Positions 18,676-29,997 of a stretch of 41,085 nt of DNA are shown one piece after another. Numbering within the stretch: position 1 is the first letter of the stretch; every line of letters starts with the position of its first letter. This DNA comes from an uncultured Pelagibacteraceae bacterium (GTDB lineage: Bacteria; Pseudomonadota; Alphaproteobacteria; Pelagibacterales; Pelagibacteraceae). A program made the position numbers and the translations under genes. The stretch lies in the NCBI GenBank assembly GCA_902514945.1, contig CABXSO010000007.1, positions 1-41,085 on the forward strand, in the 5' to 3' direction. The notes under the pieces are model-generated. The model saw only the letters and a list, made by a program, of their open reading frames with translations. It searched no databases and was not told where the DNA came from.

Positions 18676-18724
18676 TCTTCAATTCACAATAGTAAAAAAG
18701 CTAATAAAATAGGGAATAATTAGA

Positions 18725-19516
18725 CTAAAGAACAGAAAAAATGGAATTATTTTCCAAATTTTTCAAAAGTGATTCACCAATTAGAAAAGTTTTAATAGAA
18801 GTTTTATTTGAGAGTTCTAGTAGTTCATCTTTTGTTTTTATTCCACTTTCAGAAATTAATGGACCTTTATGATTAACTAAAACATCATGAATATCAAAAG
18901 TTGTATTTATATCAGTTTTAAGAGTTTTTAAGTTCCTATTATTGATGCCAATTAATGCATCTTCAAATTTTAAGGCTTGTTTGGCTTCCTCAACTGTATG
19001 TACCTCGACTATAACTGACATATTTAATTTTAAAGCTTCCTCATATAACTCATTAGCGAGGCTTTCATTTACACCAGCTAATATAATTAATATTGCATCT
19101 GCTCCACAACTTTTTGCTAATGGAATTTGAAATTTATCTACAAAAAAGTCCTTACAAAGAATTGGTAAATTAATATTTTGTTTAATTTTACTGATATGTG
19201 TTAAATTTCCTAAAAAAAAATTTTCCTCAGTTAAAACTGATAAACAAGTAGCTTTATTATTATTATATATACCAGCTATTTTAACAGGGTCATAATCATC
19301 TATGATTACACCTGCGGAAGGACTAGCTTTTTTGATTTCAGCAATAATTGAAAATTTATTTTCCTTAATATTTTTTACAATTTTTTCTTTAAAATTAATA
19401 AAAGTTTTATTTTTCTCTATTAAATCGTTTAATGAATCTATCGAGATATTTTTTTTTGAATTTACTATCTTTTCTATTTTATTTCTGATTATTTTTTCGA
19501 GAACATTTTCAGGCAT
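18725..19516 (-). CDS. trpC: Indole-3-glycerol phosphate synthase
   Basis: Closes the indole ring from CdRP in tryptophan synthesis. The TIM-barrel signatures are all present: IIAEIKKASPSAGVI, CLSVLTEENFFLG, LPILCKDFFVDKFQI, DAILIILAGV, IGINNRNLKTLKTD and LISESGIKT. At 263 aa it is monofunctional; there is no PRAI (TrpF) fusion. It overlaps trpD by 8 nt. In many alphaproteobacteria moaC and moeA follow trpC before lexA; here lexA is next. Confidence 0.96.
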   Translation of the reverse strand: MPENVLEKIIRNKIEKIVNSKKNISIDSLNDLIEKNKTFINFKEKIVKNIKENKFSIIAEIKKASPSAGVIIDDYDPVKIAGIYNNNKATCLSVLTEENFFLGNLTHISKIKQNINLPILCKDFFVDKFQIPLAKSCGADAILIILAGVNESLANELYEEALKLNMSVIVEVHTVEEAKQALKFEDALIGINNRNLKTLKTDINTTFDIHDVLVNHKGPLISESGIKTKDELLELSNKTSIKTFLIGESLLKNLENNSIFSVL

Positions 19517-20501
19517 TTTGAATTTTTTCTAAATGTTTGATAACTTTATTTGATAAAATATGCTCTCTTGTATTTTTATATGCTTCGGTAAACTCTTCAT
19601 AATTTTCATTAACAATCAGTCCTGCTGCAGCATTTAAACATACTGCTTTAGAGAAATCATTATCTTCACCATTAAATATTTCAAGCATTTTATTAGCATT
19701 AAATTTTGCATCGTCACCAACAAGATTTTCAAATTTATCTGCATTTACATTCAATCCTTTTGGATCAATGACAATTTCCGATATAACATTGTTTTTTAAT
19801 TGAATAACATTTGTTTTAGCATATGGTGAAATTTCATCTAAACCGTCTTCACTGTTAACAATCCATGCAAATTTAATATCTAAATTTTTTAAAGCATTGG
19901 CAAAAGTTTTTAACAATTTTTTATCAAAGACACCAACCACTTGTCTTTTTACTAAAGCTGGACTACTTAAAGGACCAATCATATTAAAAATCGTTCTTTT
20001 ACCAATTTTTTTTCGAGTGGGACCGACATACTTCATTGCACTATGATAATTAGGGGCAAACATGAAACCAAAATTATTTTTATTAATTTGAGCCTCAATA
20101 TTTTTCGGTTCTAAATTAATGTTAATACTCAAAGCTTCTAAAACATCTCCAGATCCACATTTAGACGATACTGCTTTATTGCCATGTTTTGCTACTTTAA
20201 CTCCCATGCTTGAAAGTAACAATGCAGAAGCCGTTGAAATATTGAGAGTATTCATTCCATCACCACCTGTACCGCATGTATCAATACAATTATTTACATT
20301 AACTCTTTTTGATTTATTTCTAAGCACGTAAACACCGCCAGCAATTTCATCTGAAACCTCACCTTTGGTTGACAAGAGCGTTAAAAAATCAAATATTTCT
20401 TGCTCATTCGCTTTACCCTCCATCAATAATTCAAAAGCTGCCTTACTTTCTTCAAAAGAGAGATCTTTTTTATTTTTAATTTTATTTATGAATTGTTTCA
20501 T
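19509..20501 (-). CDS. trpD: Anthranilate phosphoribosyltransferase
   Basis: Transfers phosphoribose from PRPP to anthranilate. The PRPP-binding loop CGTGGDGMNTLNISTASALLLSSMG and the following VAKHGNKAVSSKCGSGDVLEAL are diagnostic. FMFAPNYHSAMKYVGPTRKKIGKRTIFNMIGPLSSPA is the anthranilate-site block. At 330 aa it is normal and is not fused to TrpG. It starts 5 nt after the trpG stop and overlaps trpC by 8 nt. Confidence 0.97.
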   Translation of the reverse strand: MKQFINKIKNKKDLSFEESKAAFELLMEGKANEQEIFDFLTLLSTKGEVSDEIAGGVYVLRNKSKRVNVNNCIDTCGTGGDGMNTLNISTASALLLSSMGVKVAKHGNKAVSSKCGSGDVLEALSININLEPKNIEAQINKNNFGFMFAPNYHSAMKYVGPTRKKIGKRTIFNMIGPLSSPALVKRQVVGVFDKKLLKTFANALKNLDIKFAWIVNSEDGLDEISPYAKTNVIQLKNNVISEIVIDPKGLNVNADKFENLVGDDAKFNANKMLEIFNGEDNDFSKAVCLNAAAGLIVNENYEEFTEAYKNTREHILSNKVIKHLEKIQNA

Positions 20502-20506
20502 TGATC

Positions 20507-21076
20507 TTAAATTCTAATAAAATTTTTTAAAATTTTAATACCTAATTTAGTTTTAATACTTTCAGGGTGAAATTGCACTCCATGTACATCATATTTTTTA
20601 TGCTTAACACCCATAACTAAACCATCTTTGCTCTCAGCCGTGATTTCAAGATGTTTTGATAGTGATTTTTTGTCAATAATTAAGCTGTGATACCGAGTCG
20701 CCTCAAATAATTTTGGAAGATTTCTTAAAATTCCTACTTTTTTTGAGATAATTTTACTTGTTTTACCATGCATTAATTTTTGAGCTTGGACAATTTTAGA
20801 GCCAAATACCTGTCCTATAATTTGATGACCAAGACAAACTCCAAGTATTGGAATTTTCTTATATAAAGATTTTACTATTTCCAAACAATTACCCGATTGA
20901 TTAGGATTACCTGGACCTGGTGAGATTACAATTTTATTATATTTTCTTTTTAATATCTCATTAGATGTAATCTGGTCGTTTCTTATTACATCTACCTTAA
21001 CTTTTAATGAAGATAAGTAATGATAAAGATTAAAAGTAAAACTATCGTAATTATCTATAAGAATTATTTTTTTCAT
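20507..21076 (-). CDS. trpG: Anthranilate synthase glutamine amidotransferase component
   Basis: Supplies ammonia from glutamine to TrpE. It is a class I glutamine amidotransferase with the catalytic triad Cys81 (GVCLGHQ), His170 and Glu172 (VQFHPES). IDNYDSFTFNLYHYL and VISPGPGNPNQSG are typical of TrpG/PabA. At 189 aa it is normal. It overlaps trpE by 4 nt. The same protein may also serve PabB, as TrpG does in some bacteria; the window gives no evidence for or against that. Confidence 0.95.
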   Translation of the reverse strand: MKKIILIDNYDSFTFNLYHYLSSLKVKVDVIRNDQITSNEILKRKYNKIVISPGPGNPNQSGNCLEIVKSLYKKIPILGVCLGHQIIGQVFGSKIVQAQKLMHGKTSKIISKKVGILRNLPKLFEATRYHSLIIDKKSLSKHLEITAESKDGLVMGVKHKKYDVHGVQFHPESIKTKLGIKILKNFIRI

Positions 21077-22533
21077 CTTAGAGCATTGATCAAAGCTTTT
21101 GCTTTATTTATAGTTTCTTCATATTCTTTTAAAGGTTTACTATCCGCAACAATTCCAGCACCAGCTTGAACATAAAATTTATCTTTTTTAGCCACAGCTG
21201 TCCTTAAAGCTATACATGTATCGAATTCTCCGTTTGCTGAAAAATAACCAATACCACCCGCATAAACTTTTCTCTTAGTTTTTTCTAATTCATCAATTAT
21301 TTCCATAGCTCTTATTTTTGGTGCTCCAGAAACAGTTCCTGCAGGGAAACCAGCTAAAAGTGATTTAAACTTCGAAAATTTCTTATTATATTCACCAATG
21401 ACATTTGATACAATATGCATTACATGAGAATATCTTTCTATAATAAAACTCTCAGTTACTTTTACCGTATTAATTTTTGAAACTTTGCCGGCATCATTTC
21501 TTCCTAGATCTAATAACATTAAGTGCTCTGAGAGTTCCTTTTTATCATTAAGAAGATCTTTTTCAAAAAAACGGTCCTCCTTGAATGTTTTACCCCTTGG
21601 CCTCGTTCCAGCGATTGGTCTTACAGTAATTTTATTATCCCTTAGTCTCACAAGTATCTCTGGGCTTGCACCAATTATTTGAAAGTCATTGAAATTGAAA
21701 AAAAACATAAAAGGCGATGGGTTAGTCACTCTAAGTTTTTTGTAAATATCAATCGGTTTTTTTGTTAATTTAGCTTCAAATCTTTGACTTAAAACTACCT
21801 GAAATATATCTCCTAATTTTATATATTTTTTGGCCTTACTGATCATTTGTAAAAATCTATTTTTTGAGGTATTTGATTTTACTTTAATATTTTTTGATTT
21901 AAGTTCAGTATTATTATCCATATTTTTAGTTGTTGATTGTATCAGCAATCTAAAAAGATCTGATTTTACCTCATCATATTTTTTTTGATAATTTTTTATT
22001 TTTTCATCTTTATAGATATTTCTAATATAGAATATTTCTTTTTTTAAATTATCGTGAATTATAAGTGTTCTTGGTCGCAGAAGTCTTACATCAGGTATAT
22101 TTAGATCATCCTTACAATTATTCGGAATTTTCTCTATATATCTTATAGAATCATAAGAGAAATATCCTGAAATTAAAGAACATATTTTTGGTAAACTTTT
22201 AGGTGTTTGAAATTTAAATTCCTCAATGATTTTCTCAATTAAATTTTCAGGTTTATCTTTAAGTTTAATTTTTTTTTTATTTTGAATTAGGTAAGAATTT
22301 TTATTTTTGAATTCCCATATCTTATCAGGATTTTTACCAAATATAGTATATCTTCCTTTGATTTTACCTTTTTCTACTGATTCAAAAATAAAGCTATTTT
22401 TTTCACTTAAAAAATTATCTATTAAATTTAAAATCTCTTGATCTTTTCCGATTTTATTGGAGGTATATATAATTTGATTTTTATTGCTTCTGTGTCGAAA
22501 CTTAAAATCTTTGAAGCTTCGATTTATTATCAT
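21073..22533 (-). CDS. trpE: Anthranilate synthase component I
   Basis: Converts chorismate and ammonia to anthranilate, the first committed step of tryptophan synthesis. The chorismate-binding C-terminal half shows KYIKLGDIFQVVLSQRFEA, PIAGTRPRGKTFKED, LGRNDAGKV, HIVSNVIGEY and FPAGTVSGAPKIRAMEIIDELE. The N-terminus carries FIFESVEKGKIKGRYTIFG, corresponding to the tryptophan-feedback region. At 486 aa it is normal. Its start overlaps the ppiD-like gene by 4 nt, so no room exists for a leader-peptide attenuator directly in front of trpE. Confidence 0.96.
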   Translation of the reverse strand: MIINRSFKDFKFRHRSNKNQIIYTSNKIGKDQEILNLIDNFLSEKNSFIFESVEKGKIKGRYTIFGKNPDKIWEFKNKNSYLIQNKKKIKLKDKPENLIEKIIEEFKFQTPKSLPKICSLISGYFSYDSIRYIEKIPNNCKDDLNIPDVRLLRPRTLIIHDNLKKEIFYIRNIYKDEKIKNYQKKYDEVKSDLFRLLIQSTTKNMDNNTELKSKNIKVKSNTSKNRFLQMISKAKKYIKLGDIFQVVLSQRFEAKLTKKPIDIYKKLRVTNPSPFMFFFNFNDFQIIGASPEILVRLRDNKITVRPIAGTRPRGKTFKEDRFFEKDLLNDKKELSEHLMLLDLGRNDAGKVSKINTVKVTESFIIERYSHVMHIVSNVIGEYNKKFSKFKSLLAGFPAGTVSGAPKIRAMEIIDELEKTKRKVYAGGIGYFSANGEFDTCIALRTAVAKKDKFYVQAGAGIVADSKPLKEYEETINKAKALINALR

Positions 22534-23945
22534 TGAAAGAAATTTTTAACTCGTTCTATTGTTTTTTGATTTAATGTTACATCATATCTACTATTAAGAT
22601 AAAGATCGTAAGATTTTAACATATTATTTTTTAAATTTGAATTTTGTTTATTTATATATTCATTTATTTTATCTTTATTTTCCATTTTCTCATTTTGAAA
22701 ATTTTTTATTTTAACGAGATAAATATTATCCATCTCATCATTTGCAAGAGTAAAAGAATTCACTGGCAATGAGTAAAGTAGTTTCACAGCTTTAATATCA
22801 AATTTATTATTATCTTTTATAGAGTTTAAAAATAAATTTTTAATTGTATTTTTCCCCATTTCTTCAAAATTCTTATTATTGAATTTTTTTTCATCAATTT
22901 TATTTATTAAATCTTTATTATATTGATATTTTTTTTTTTCATATATTAGTCCTAAGACCTCTTCCCTTAGAACGGGATCATTTAAATTTGGAGAACGTTG
23001 CTCTGATTTAAGTATTTTGTAAAGAATATAATCATCTTCTGACTCGATTATATCAAACCCATTATTTCTTGCTTCAAATATTTTTTTTTCTATATCGCTC
23101 TTATCGTAAGAAAACCTAAAATCTTTTATTTTTTTAGATTTTAAATTAAAATTTGTAATAATAGTCTCAAAAGGAAGCTCATTTGAAATATCAACCTCTA
23201 TTTGGTCAATTTTATCAAAAAAAGCCTGATTAAATTCATCTACACCAACTAAATTTTTAGGATTTATTATAGAATAATCAAAATCAATATATTCCACTTT
23301 TAAATCATTCTTATTTTCTTCTAAAAATTTTTTTATATCATTATCTGTGAAACTACCTTTTTTTTTATAAAATTTGTTTAAATTTATATAATCTATCTCT
23401 AATTTTCTATTTTCTTCTTTATATAATTTTTTTACTAGAAATTGTGGAGAAGTTGTGCCAGAACCTATAAAATCAAATAGATTTTTTTGTAATTCTCGAT
23501 TTTTTAATCTGATCTCAAATTGAGGTGCTGTTTGATTATTTTCAAGTAAAAATTTTTCATACTTTAATCTTTTAAAATTTCCTTTTTCATCTAAGAAATT
23601 TTTATTTTCCTTTATTAATTTCAACATTGTTTCTTTTGAGATTATCAAGTTATAATTGTCAATTTCCAAATCTAAAATTGTAGTTGAGATTAACCCAGAT
23701 AATAATTCTTCAATAATATTATTATTCAAATTTTCCCTAATAGTATTTTGAGGTATTCCAGAATTACTAGCGTAATCAATAAACTCCTCTGTTGAAATAT
23801 TTGATTTATTTATTTTGGCTATTGTATTTGTATTTCCACTACTAAACATACTTCCCATACCCCAAAACACAAAAGGAATAATCATTATAAAAACAAATAT
23901 CCCTGCAAACTTTGTTTTGGCAAAATTTCTAAAACTACCTATCAT
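22530..23945 (-). CDS. ppiD: PpiD/SurA-N-like membrane-anchored periplasmic chaperone, apparently lacking the PPIase domain
   Basis: One N-terminal transmembrane anchor (about residues 13-30, IFVFIMIIPFVFWGMGSMF) is followed by the SurA_N/PpiD chaperone region, with IAKINKSNISTEEFIDY and long helices up to about residue 200. This matches the PpiD family, which helps proteins leaving the Sec translocon. At 471 aa it is about 150 residues shorter than E. coli PpiD. I cannot find a parvulin catalytic core (no HILV-type motif or its partner residues), so it is likely a chaperone without isomerase activity. It lies upstream of trpE, as PpiD/SurA-type genes do in other alphaproteobacteria. It is the first gene of the minus-strand operon, divergent from tpiA. 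Confidence 0.82.
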   Translation of the reverse strand: MIGSFRNFAKTKFAGIFVFIMIIPFVFWGMGSMFSSGNTNTIAKINKSNISTEEFIDYASNSGIPQNTIRENLNNNIIEELLSGLISTTILDLEIDNYNLIISKETMLKLIKENKNFLDEKGNFKRLKYEKFLLENNQTAPQFEIRLKNRELQKNLFDFIGSGTTSPQFLVKKLYKEENRKLEIDYINLNKFYKKKGSFTDNDIKKFLEENKNDLKVEYIDFDYSIINPKNLVGVDEFNQAFFDKIDQIEVDISNELPFETIITNFNLKSKKIKDFRFSYDKSDIEKKIFEARNNGFDIIESEDDYILYKILKSEQRSPNLNDPVLREEVLGLIYEKKKYQYNKDLINKIDEKKFNNKNFEEMGKNTIKNLFLNSIKDNNKFDIKAVKLLYSLPVNSFTLANDEMDNIYLVKIKNFQNEKMENKDKINEYINKQNSNLKNNMLKSYDLYLNSRYDVTLNQKTIERVKNFFQ

Positions 23946-23960
23946 TACTATATAAATTTA

Positions 23961-23989
23961 TTGATCTATAAAAAGCAAACCTATAGATT
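23961..23989 (+). promoter_or_regulatory. Possible sigma-70 promoter for tpiA
   Basis: In the 71-nt divergent gap between the ppiD-like gene and tpiA, TTGATC (23961-23966) and TAGATT (23984-23989) are 17 nt apart. Each matches four of six consensus positions. The start codon is about 28 nt beyond the -10. In so AT-rich a sequence such matches arise easily. Confidence 0.3.
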
Positions 23990-24016
23990 AAATTTTAGTA
24001 TAAGACAAATAAATAT

Positions 24017-24739
24017 ATGTATTTTATTGCTAATTGGAAAATGTTTGGTGGATTGAGCACATTGAATTCACTAAAAAAAGTAATCAAATTTCTAAAAATT
24101 TTTAAAAAATCAAAGAATATTAAAATTATTTATTGCCCACCAAGCACATTAATCCGTCCAATGTTTAAAAAGGTTATAAATTCTAAAATTCAAATCGGTG
24201 CTCAAAATTGTCATGAAAGTATTACTTATGGTGCCTCAACTGGTTCCATTAATCCTATGATGTTAAAAAATGTTGGGGCTAAGTATGTTATTCTAGGCCA
24301 TTCAGAGAACCGAGAGTCTGGAGAGACAGATAAATTAATTAACTCAAAGATTAAAGCAGTAATTAAATCAGGTTTAAAAGTTATTTTTTGTATTGGTGAA
24401 ACTATAGGTCAAAAAAGAAAAAAGATTACTAAAAAAACTTTGTCAAAGCAAATTTCTATAGGTTTACAAAATGTTAAGAGAAGAAAAAATATTGTAATTG
24501 CTTATGAACCTGTGTGGTCAATTGGGACGGGTGTAATACCTAAACCAGATGATTTAATTAACACTATCAATTTTATTAAAAAAAAAGTTAGAAATATTAA
24601 AGTTTTATATGGTGGTTCGGTAAATCCAAAAAATATTAATAAATTAAAATTGATAAAAAATATTGATGGATTTCTAATAGGAGGAGCCTCTCAAGATCCC
24701 AAAAAATTCATTGATATAATCAAAAAAACATATAATTAA
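24017..24739 (+). CDS. tpiA: Triosephosphate isomerase
   Basis: Interconverts DHAP and glyceraldehyde 3-phosphate. Catalytic residues are present: Lys8 in NWKM, His95 in GHSENRE, and Glu164 in AYEPVWSIGTG; the phosphate-binding LYGGSVNPKN and FLIGGASQDP complete the barrel. The near-invariant HSERR motif reads HSENR, with Arg98 replaced by Asn while Glu97 and Arg99 remain. At 240 aa it is slightly short. It starts the + strand run tpiA-secG-pyrG-kdsA-eno and is followed by secG after 5 nt. Confidence 0.96.
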   Translation: MYFIANWKMFGGLSTLNSLKKVIKFLKIFKKSKNIKIIYCPPSTLIRPMFKKVINSKIQIGAQNCHESITYGASTGSINPMMLKNVGAKYVILGHSENRESGETDKLINSKIKAVIKSGLKVIFCIGETIGQKRKKITKKTLSKQISIGLQNVKRRKNIVIAYEPVWSIGTGVIPKPDDLINTINFIKKKVRNIKVLYGGSVNPKNINKLKLIKNIDGFLIGGASQDPKKFIDIIKKTYN

Positions 24740-24744
24740 ACTCC

Positions 24745-25038
24745 ATGGAAAATATATTGTTAGTACTGAATATTATACTTGCTTTAATTTTAGTTTTACT
24801 AGTTTTAATGCAAAAATCTGAGGGCGGAGCTCTTGGTATCGGAGTTTCTCAAGAAAACATGATGTTTTCAAAGTCAGCAGGAAATTTTATGACAAAAGCA
24901 ACTGGTGTTGTTGCAACTCTATTCATTATATGTAGTTTAGCTTTGACAATTATATCTAGAGGAGATTTAGCACCCTCTACCTCAATTTTAGATCAAGTTG
25001 AGGAAGATACACCGGCTATTCCAGAAAATAATAATTAA
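24745..25038 (+). CDS. secG: Protein translocase subunit SecG
   Basis: Small auxiliary subunit of the SecYEG translocon. It has two transmembrane helices (about residues 3-21 and 53-70) joined by the conserved cytoplasmic loop LMQKSEGGALGIG, followed by an acidic tail. LVLLVLMQKSEGGALG is the family signature. At 97 aa it is normal. It sits between tpiA and pyrG as in most alphaproteobacteria. A 40-nt gap before pyrG holds no hairpin or clear signal that I can see. Confidence 0.94.
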   Translation: MENILLVLNIILALILVLLVLMQKSEGGALGIGVSQENMMFSKSAGNFMTKATGVVATLFIICSLALTIISRGDLAPSTSILDQVEEDTPAIPENNN

Positions 25039-25069
25039 TACTTTTCATTTACTTTTTTATTAGTTATAA

Positions 25070-27516
<2,447 letters not shown>

Positions 27517-28773
27517 GTGAGTAAAATTTCAAAAGTAAAAGCCCGACAAGTTTTCGATAGCAGAGGTAATCCGACAATAGAAGCTGAGGTTTTTGTTAAA
27601 AGTCAAAGTGCAACAGCAATTTGTCCCTCAGGAGCATCGACAGGAACTTATGAAGCTTTTGAAAAAAGAGATAAAAACAATAAAAGATACTTAGGAAAAA
27701 GCGTTCTTAATGCAATTAGTTTAGTCAACACTAAAATTTCAAATAAACTCAAAGGACAAAGTATACATGACCAAGAGAATATAGATTCTATAATGATTAA
27801 TTTAGATGGAACTAGACAAAAAACAAATTTGGGAGCAAACTCCATATTAGCTGTATCAATGGCAGCAAAAAAACTTTCAGCAAAAATTAAGAAACAACCA
27901 TTGTATAAAACTTTTTTTATAAAGAATAATTTTAAGTTACCACTTCCACTTATGAATATAATTAACGGTGGGGCACATGCTAATAATGGTTTAAGAATTC
28001 AAGAATTTATGATCAGACCAGATCGAGCAAAAAATTTTTCTGATGCGATGAGGATTTGTTTTTTAGTGATTAAAAATTTGAGTAAAATTATAGAGAATAA
28101 AGGATTATCTACATCTGTAGGAGATGAGGGTGGATTTGCACCAATGATTGACAATAATAATCAAGCATTGGATTTAATTGTTTCAGCTATAAGAAAATCA
28201 GGCTTTGTAAATGGTAAAGATGTTTCAATTTGTTTAGACGTAGCTGCGAACGAATTATATAAAAAAAATAAGTATTCTATTCATTCTAAAAACTATGTCT
28301 CTGTCAAAAAATCTATTCAAGAATATAAAAAAATAGTTAATAAGTATAAGATTAAATCAATCGAGGATCCTTTTGCAGAAAATGATTGGATGTCATGGAG
28401 TAAGTTATTGAAATCTCTTCAAAATGTTCAGATTGTAGGTGATGATCTTTATGTTACTAATCTTGAGCGACTTAAGAAAGGATTTTTGAATTTATCATCA
28501 AATGCAATTTTAATTAAACTTAATCAAATCGGCACTGTTTCAGAGACTTTAGACGTAATTAGATTTGCTCAAACTATAGGTTTTAAAACAATTATTTCTC
28601 ATAGATCTGGTGATAGTGAAGATACATTTATTGCTGACCTTGCTGTTGGTACTAATTCAAATCAAATAAAAACTGGATCTTTAGCTCGATCAGAAAGAGT
28701 TGCTAAATATAATCAACTATTAAGAATAGAGGAAGAGCTTGGAAAAAAATCTAGAATGAATAAGATTTATTAA
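27517..28773 (+). CDS. eno: Enolase
   Basis: Converts 2-phosphoglycerate to PEP in glycolysis and gluconeogenesis. It starts at a GTG directly abutting the kdsA stop. Signatures: ARQVFDSRGNPTIEAEV, PSGASTGTYEA, NIINGGAHANNGLRIQEFMI, STSVGDEGGFAP, SIEDPFAENDW, VGDDLYVTN and the C-terminal ISHRSGDSEDTFIADLAVG. Active-site residues look intact. At 418 aa it is a little short of the common 425-430. PEP is also the substrate of the upstream-encoded KdsA. The 1-nt overlap with ftsB suggests translational coupling. Confidence 0.97.
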   Translation: MSKISKVKARQVFDSRGNPTIEAEVFVKSQSATAICPSGASTGTYEAFEKRDKNNKRYLGKSVLNAISLVNTKISNKLKGQSIHDQENIDSIMINLDGTRQKTNLGANSILAVSMAAKKLSAKIKKQPLYKTFFIKNNFKLPLPLMNIINGGAHANNGLRIQEFMIRPDRAKNFSDAMRICFLVIKNLSKIIENKGLSTSVGDEGGFAPMIDNNNQALDLIVSAIRKSGFVNGKDVSICLDVAANELYKKNKYSIHSKNYVSVKKSIQEYKKIVNKYKIKSIEDPFAENDWMSWSKLLKSLQNVQIVGDDLYVTNLERLKKGFLNLSSNAILIKLNQIGTVSETLDVIRFAQTIGFKTIISHRSGDSEDTFIADLAVGTNSNQIKTGSLARSERVAKYNQLLRIEEELGKKSRMNKIY

Positions 28774-29081
28774 TGTTAAAAAGATTAAAAAATAATTATT
28801 TCTTATTAGTATCTATTTTCTTAGTTTTATATTTTTTTTTTAATCTTTTATCAGGAGAAAGAGGATTAATTTCATATTATGAAAAAAAACAAATTTTAAA
28901 TAATTTAAAAATAAAGGAATCATCATTAAAAAATCAAATAAATGACTTGGATTTTAAAAATTCATTATTAAGTGACAATCTAGATCTTGATTATATTGAG
29001 ACTTTAATTAGAGAAAGGTTCTTATATGGTAAAAAAAATGAAAAAATTTATATTATAAAAAAAGATGACACGAAAAATTAA
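28773..29081 (+). CDS. ftsB: FtsB/DivIC-like septum formation protein
   Basis: A small bitopic membrane protein: one transmembrane helix (about residues 9-27), then a heptad-rich coiled coil (about 35-75), then a short basic tail. This is the architecture of FtsB/DivIC, which joins FtsL and FtsQ at the division septum. The conserved segment after the coiled coil appears as [20 protein letters not shown]. At 102 aa it is normal. The position directly after eno is conserved in proteobacteria and supports the call. It overlaps lipA by 17 nt. Confidence 0.85.
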   Translation: MLKRLKNNYFLLVSIFLVLYFFFNLLSGERGLISYYEKKQILNNLKIKESSLKNQINDLDFKNSLLSDNLDLDYIETLIRERFLYGKKNEKIYIIKKDDTKN

Positions 29082-29997
29082 AACGAGACATCCTGAAAAA
29101 GTCAAAAATCCAGTTAATCCTATTAAAAAAAAACCAGACTGGATAAGATCGAAATTAATTAATAGTAAAGAATTTTTTACCACAAAAACTGTTGTTAACA
29201 GGAGTAATCTTGTGACGGTATGCCAAGAAGCTAATTGTCCAAATATCACTGAGTGTTGGAGCAAAAGACATGCTACGTTTATGATTATGGGAGACACATG
29301 TACTAGAGCTTGTGCATTTTGTGATGTTAAAACCGGTAAACCAGAAAAATTAGATCCATTTGAGGATATTAAAATAGCTAATGCAGTTAAAAAATTAAAT
29401 TTAAGACATGTAGTGATTACCTCTGTTGACAGAGATGATTTACCAGACGGTGGATCAAATCATTTTAAAAAAGTAGTTGAAACTACCAGAAAAAAAAATC
29501 CAGATACTACTATTGAGGTTTTAACACCAGATTTTTTAAGAAAAGGAGACTCCTATAAAAAATTACTTGAAGCAGATTTAGATGTATTTAATCATAATAT
29601 TGAAACTGTGCCGAGACTGTATTTGAAAGTTAGACCAGGGGCCAGGTATTTTGCATCACTAGAACTTCTAAAAAATGCAAAAAAAGATAACACAAAAGTG
29701 TTCACTAAATCAGGAATAATGGTTGGTCTTGGAGAGGAGCATGATGAAATATTACAAGTTATGGATGACTTAAGATCTGCAAATGTAGATTTTATTACAA
29801 TTGGTCAGTATCTTCAGCCATCTGTGAAACATCATCCTCTTGAAAGATATTATCATCCAGATGAATTTAAAGAATTAGAACTTATTGCAAAATCAAAAGG
29901 TTTTCTTTTAGTTTCATCATCTCCTTTGACCAGATCTTCTTATCATGCTGACGAGGATTTTGCTAAACTTCAAAAAAATAGATTGAAATTTAATTAA
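29065..29997 (+). CDS. lipA: Lipoyl synthase
   Basis: Radical SAM enzyme inserting two sulfurs into protein-bound octanoyl groups to make lipoate for 2-oxoacid dehydrogenases and the glycine cleavage H protein. The auxiliary cluster cysteines are C53, C58 and C64 ([12 protein letters not shown]) and the radical SAM cysteines C79, C83 and C86 (CTRACAFC). The C-terminal serine motif [13 protein letters not shown] is present. At 310 aa it is normal. In many alphaproteobacteria pdhA-pdhB-pdhC-lpd lie between ftsB and lipA; here lipA overlaps ftsB. It is followed by ratA with a 1-nt overlap. Confidence 0.97.
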   Translation: MTRKIKTRHPEKVKNPVNPIKKKPDWIRSKLINSKEFFTTKTVVNRSNLVTVCQEANCPNITECWSKRHATFMIMGDTCTRACAFCDVKTGKPEKLDPFEDIKIANAVKKLNLRHVVITSVDRDDLPDGGSNHFKKVVETTRKKNPDTTIEVLTPDFLRKGDSYKKLLEADLDVFNHNIETVPRLYLKVRPGARYFASLELLKNAKKDNTKVFTKSGIMVGLGEEHDEILQVMDDLRSANVDFITIGQYLQPSVKHHPLERYYHPDEFKELELIAKSKGFLLVSSSPLTRSSYHADEDFAKLQKNRLKFN

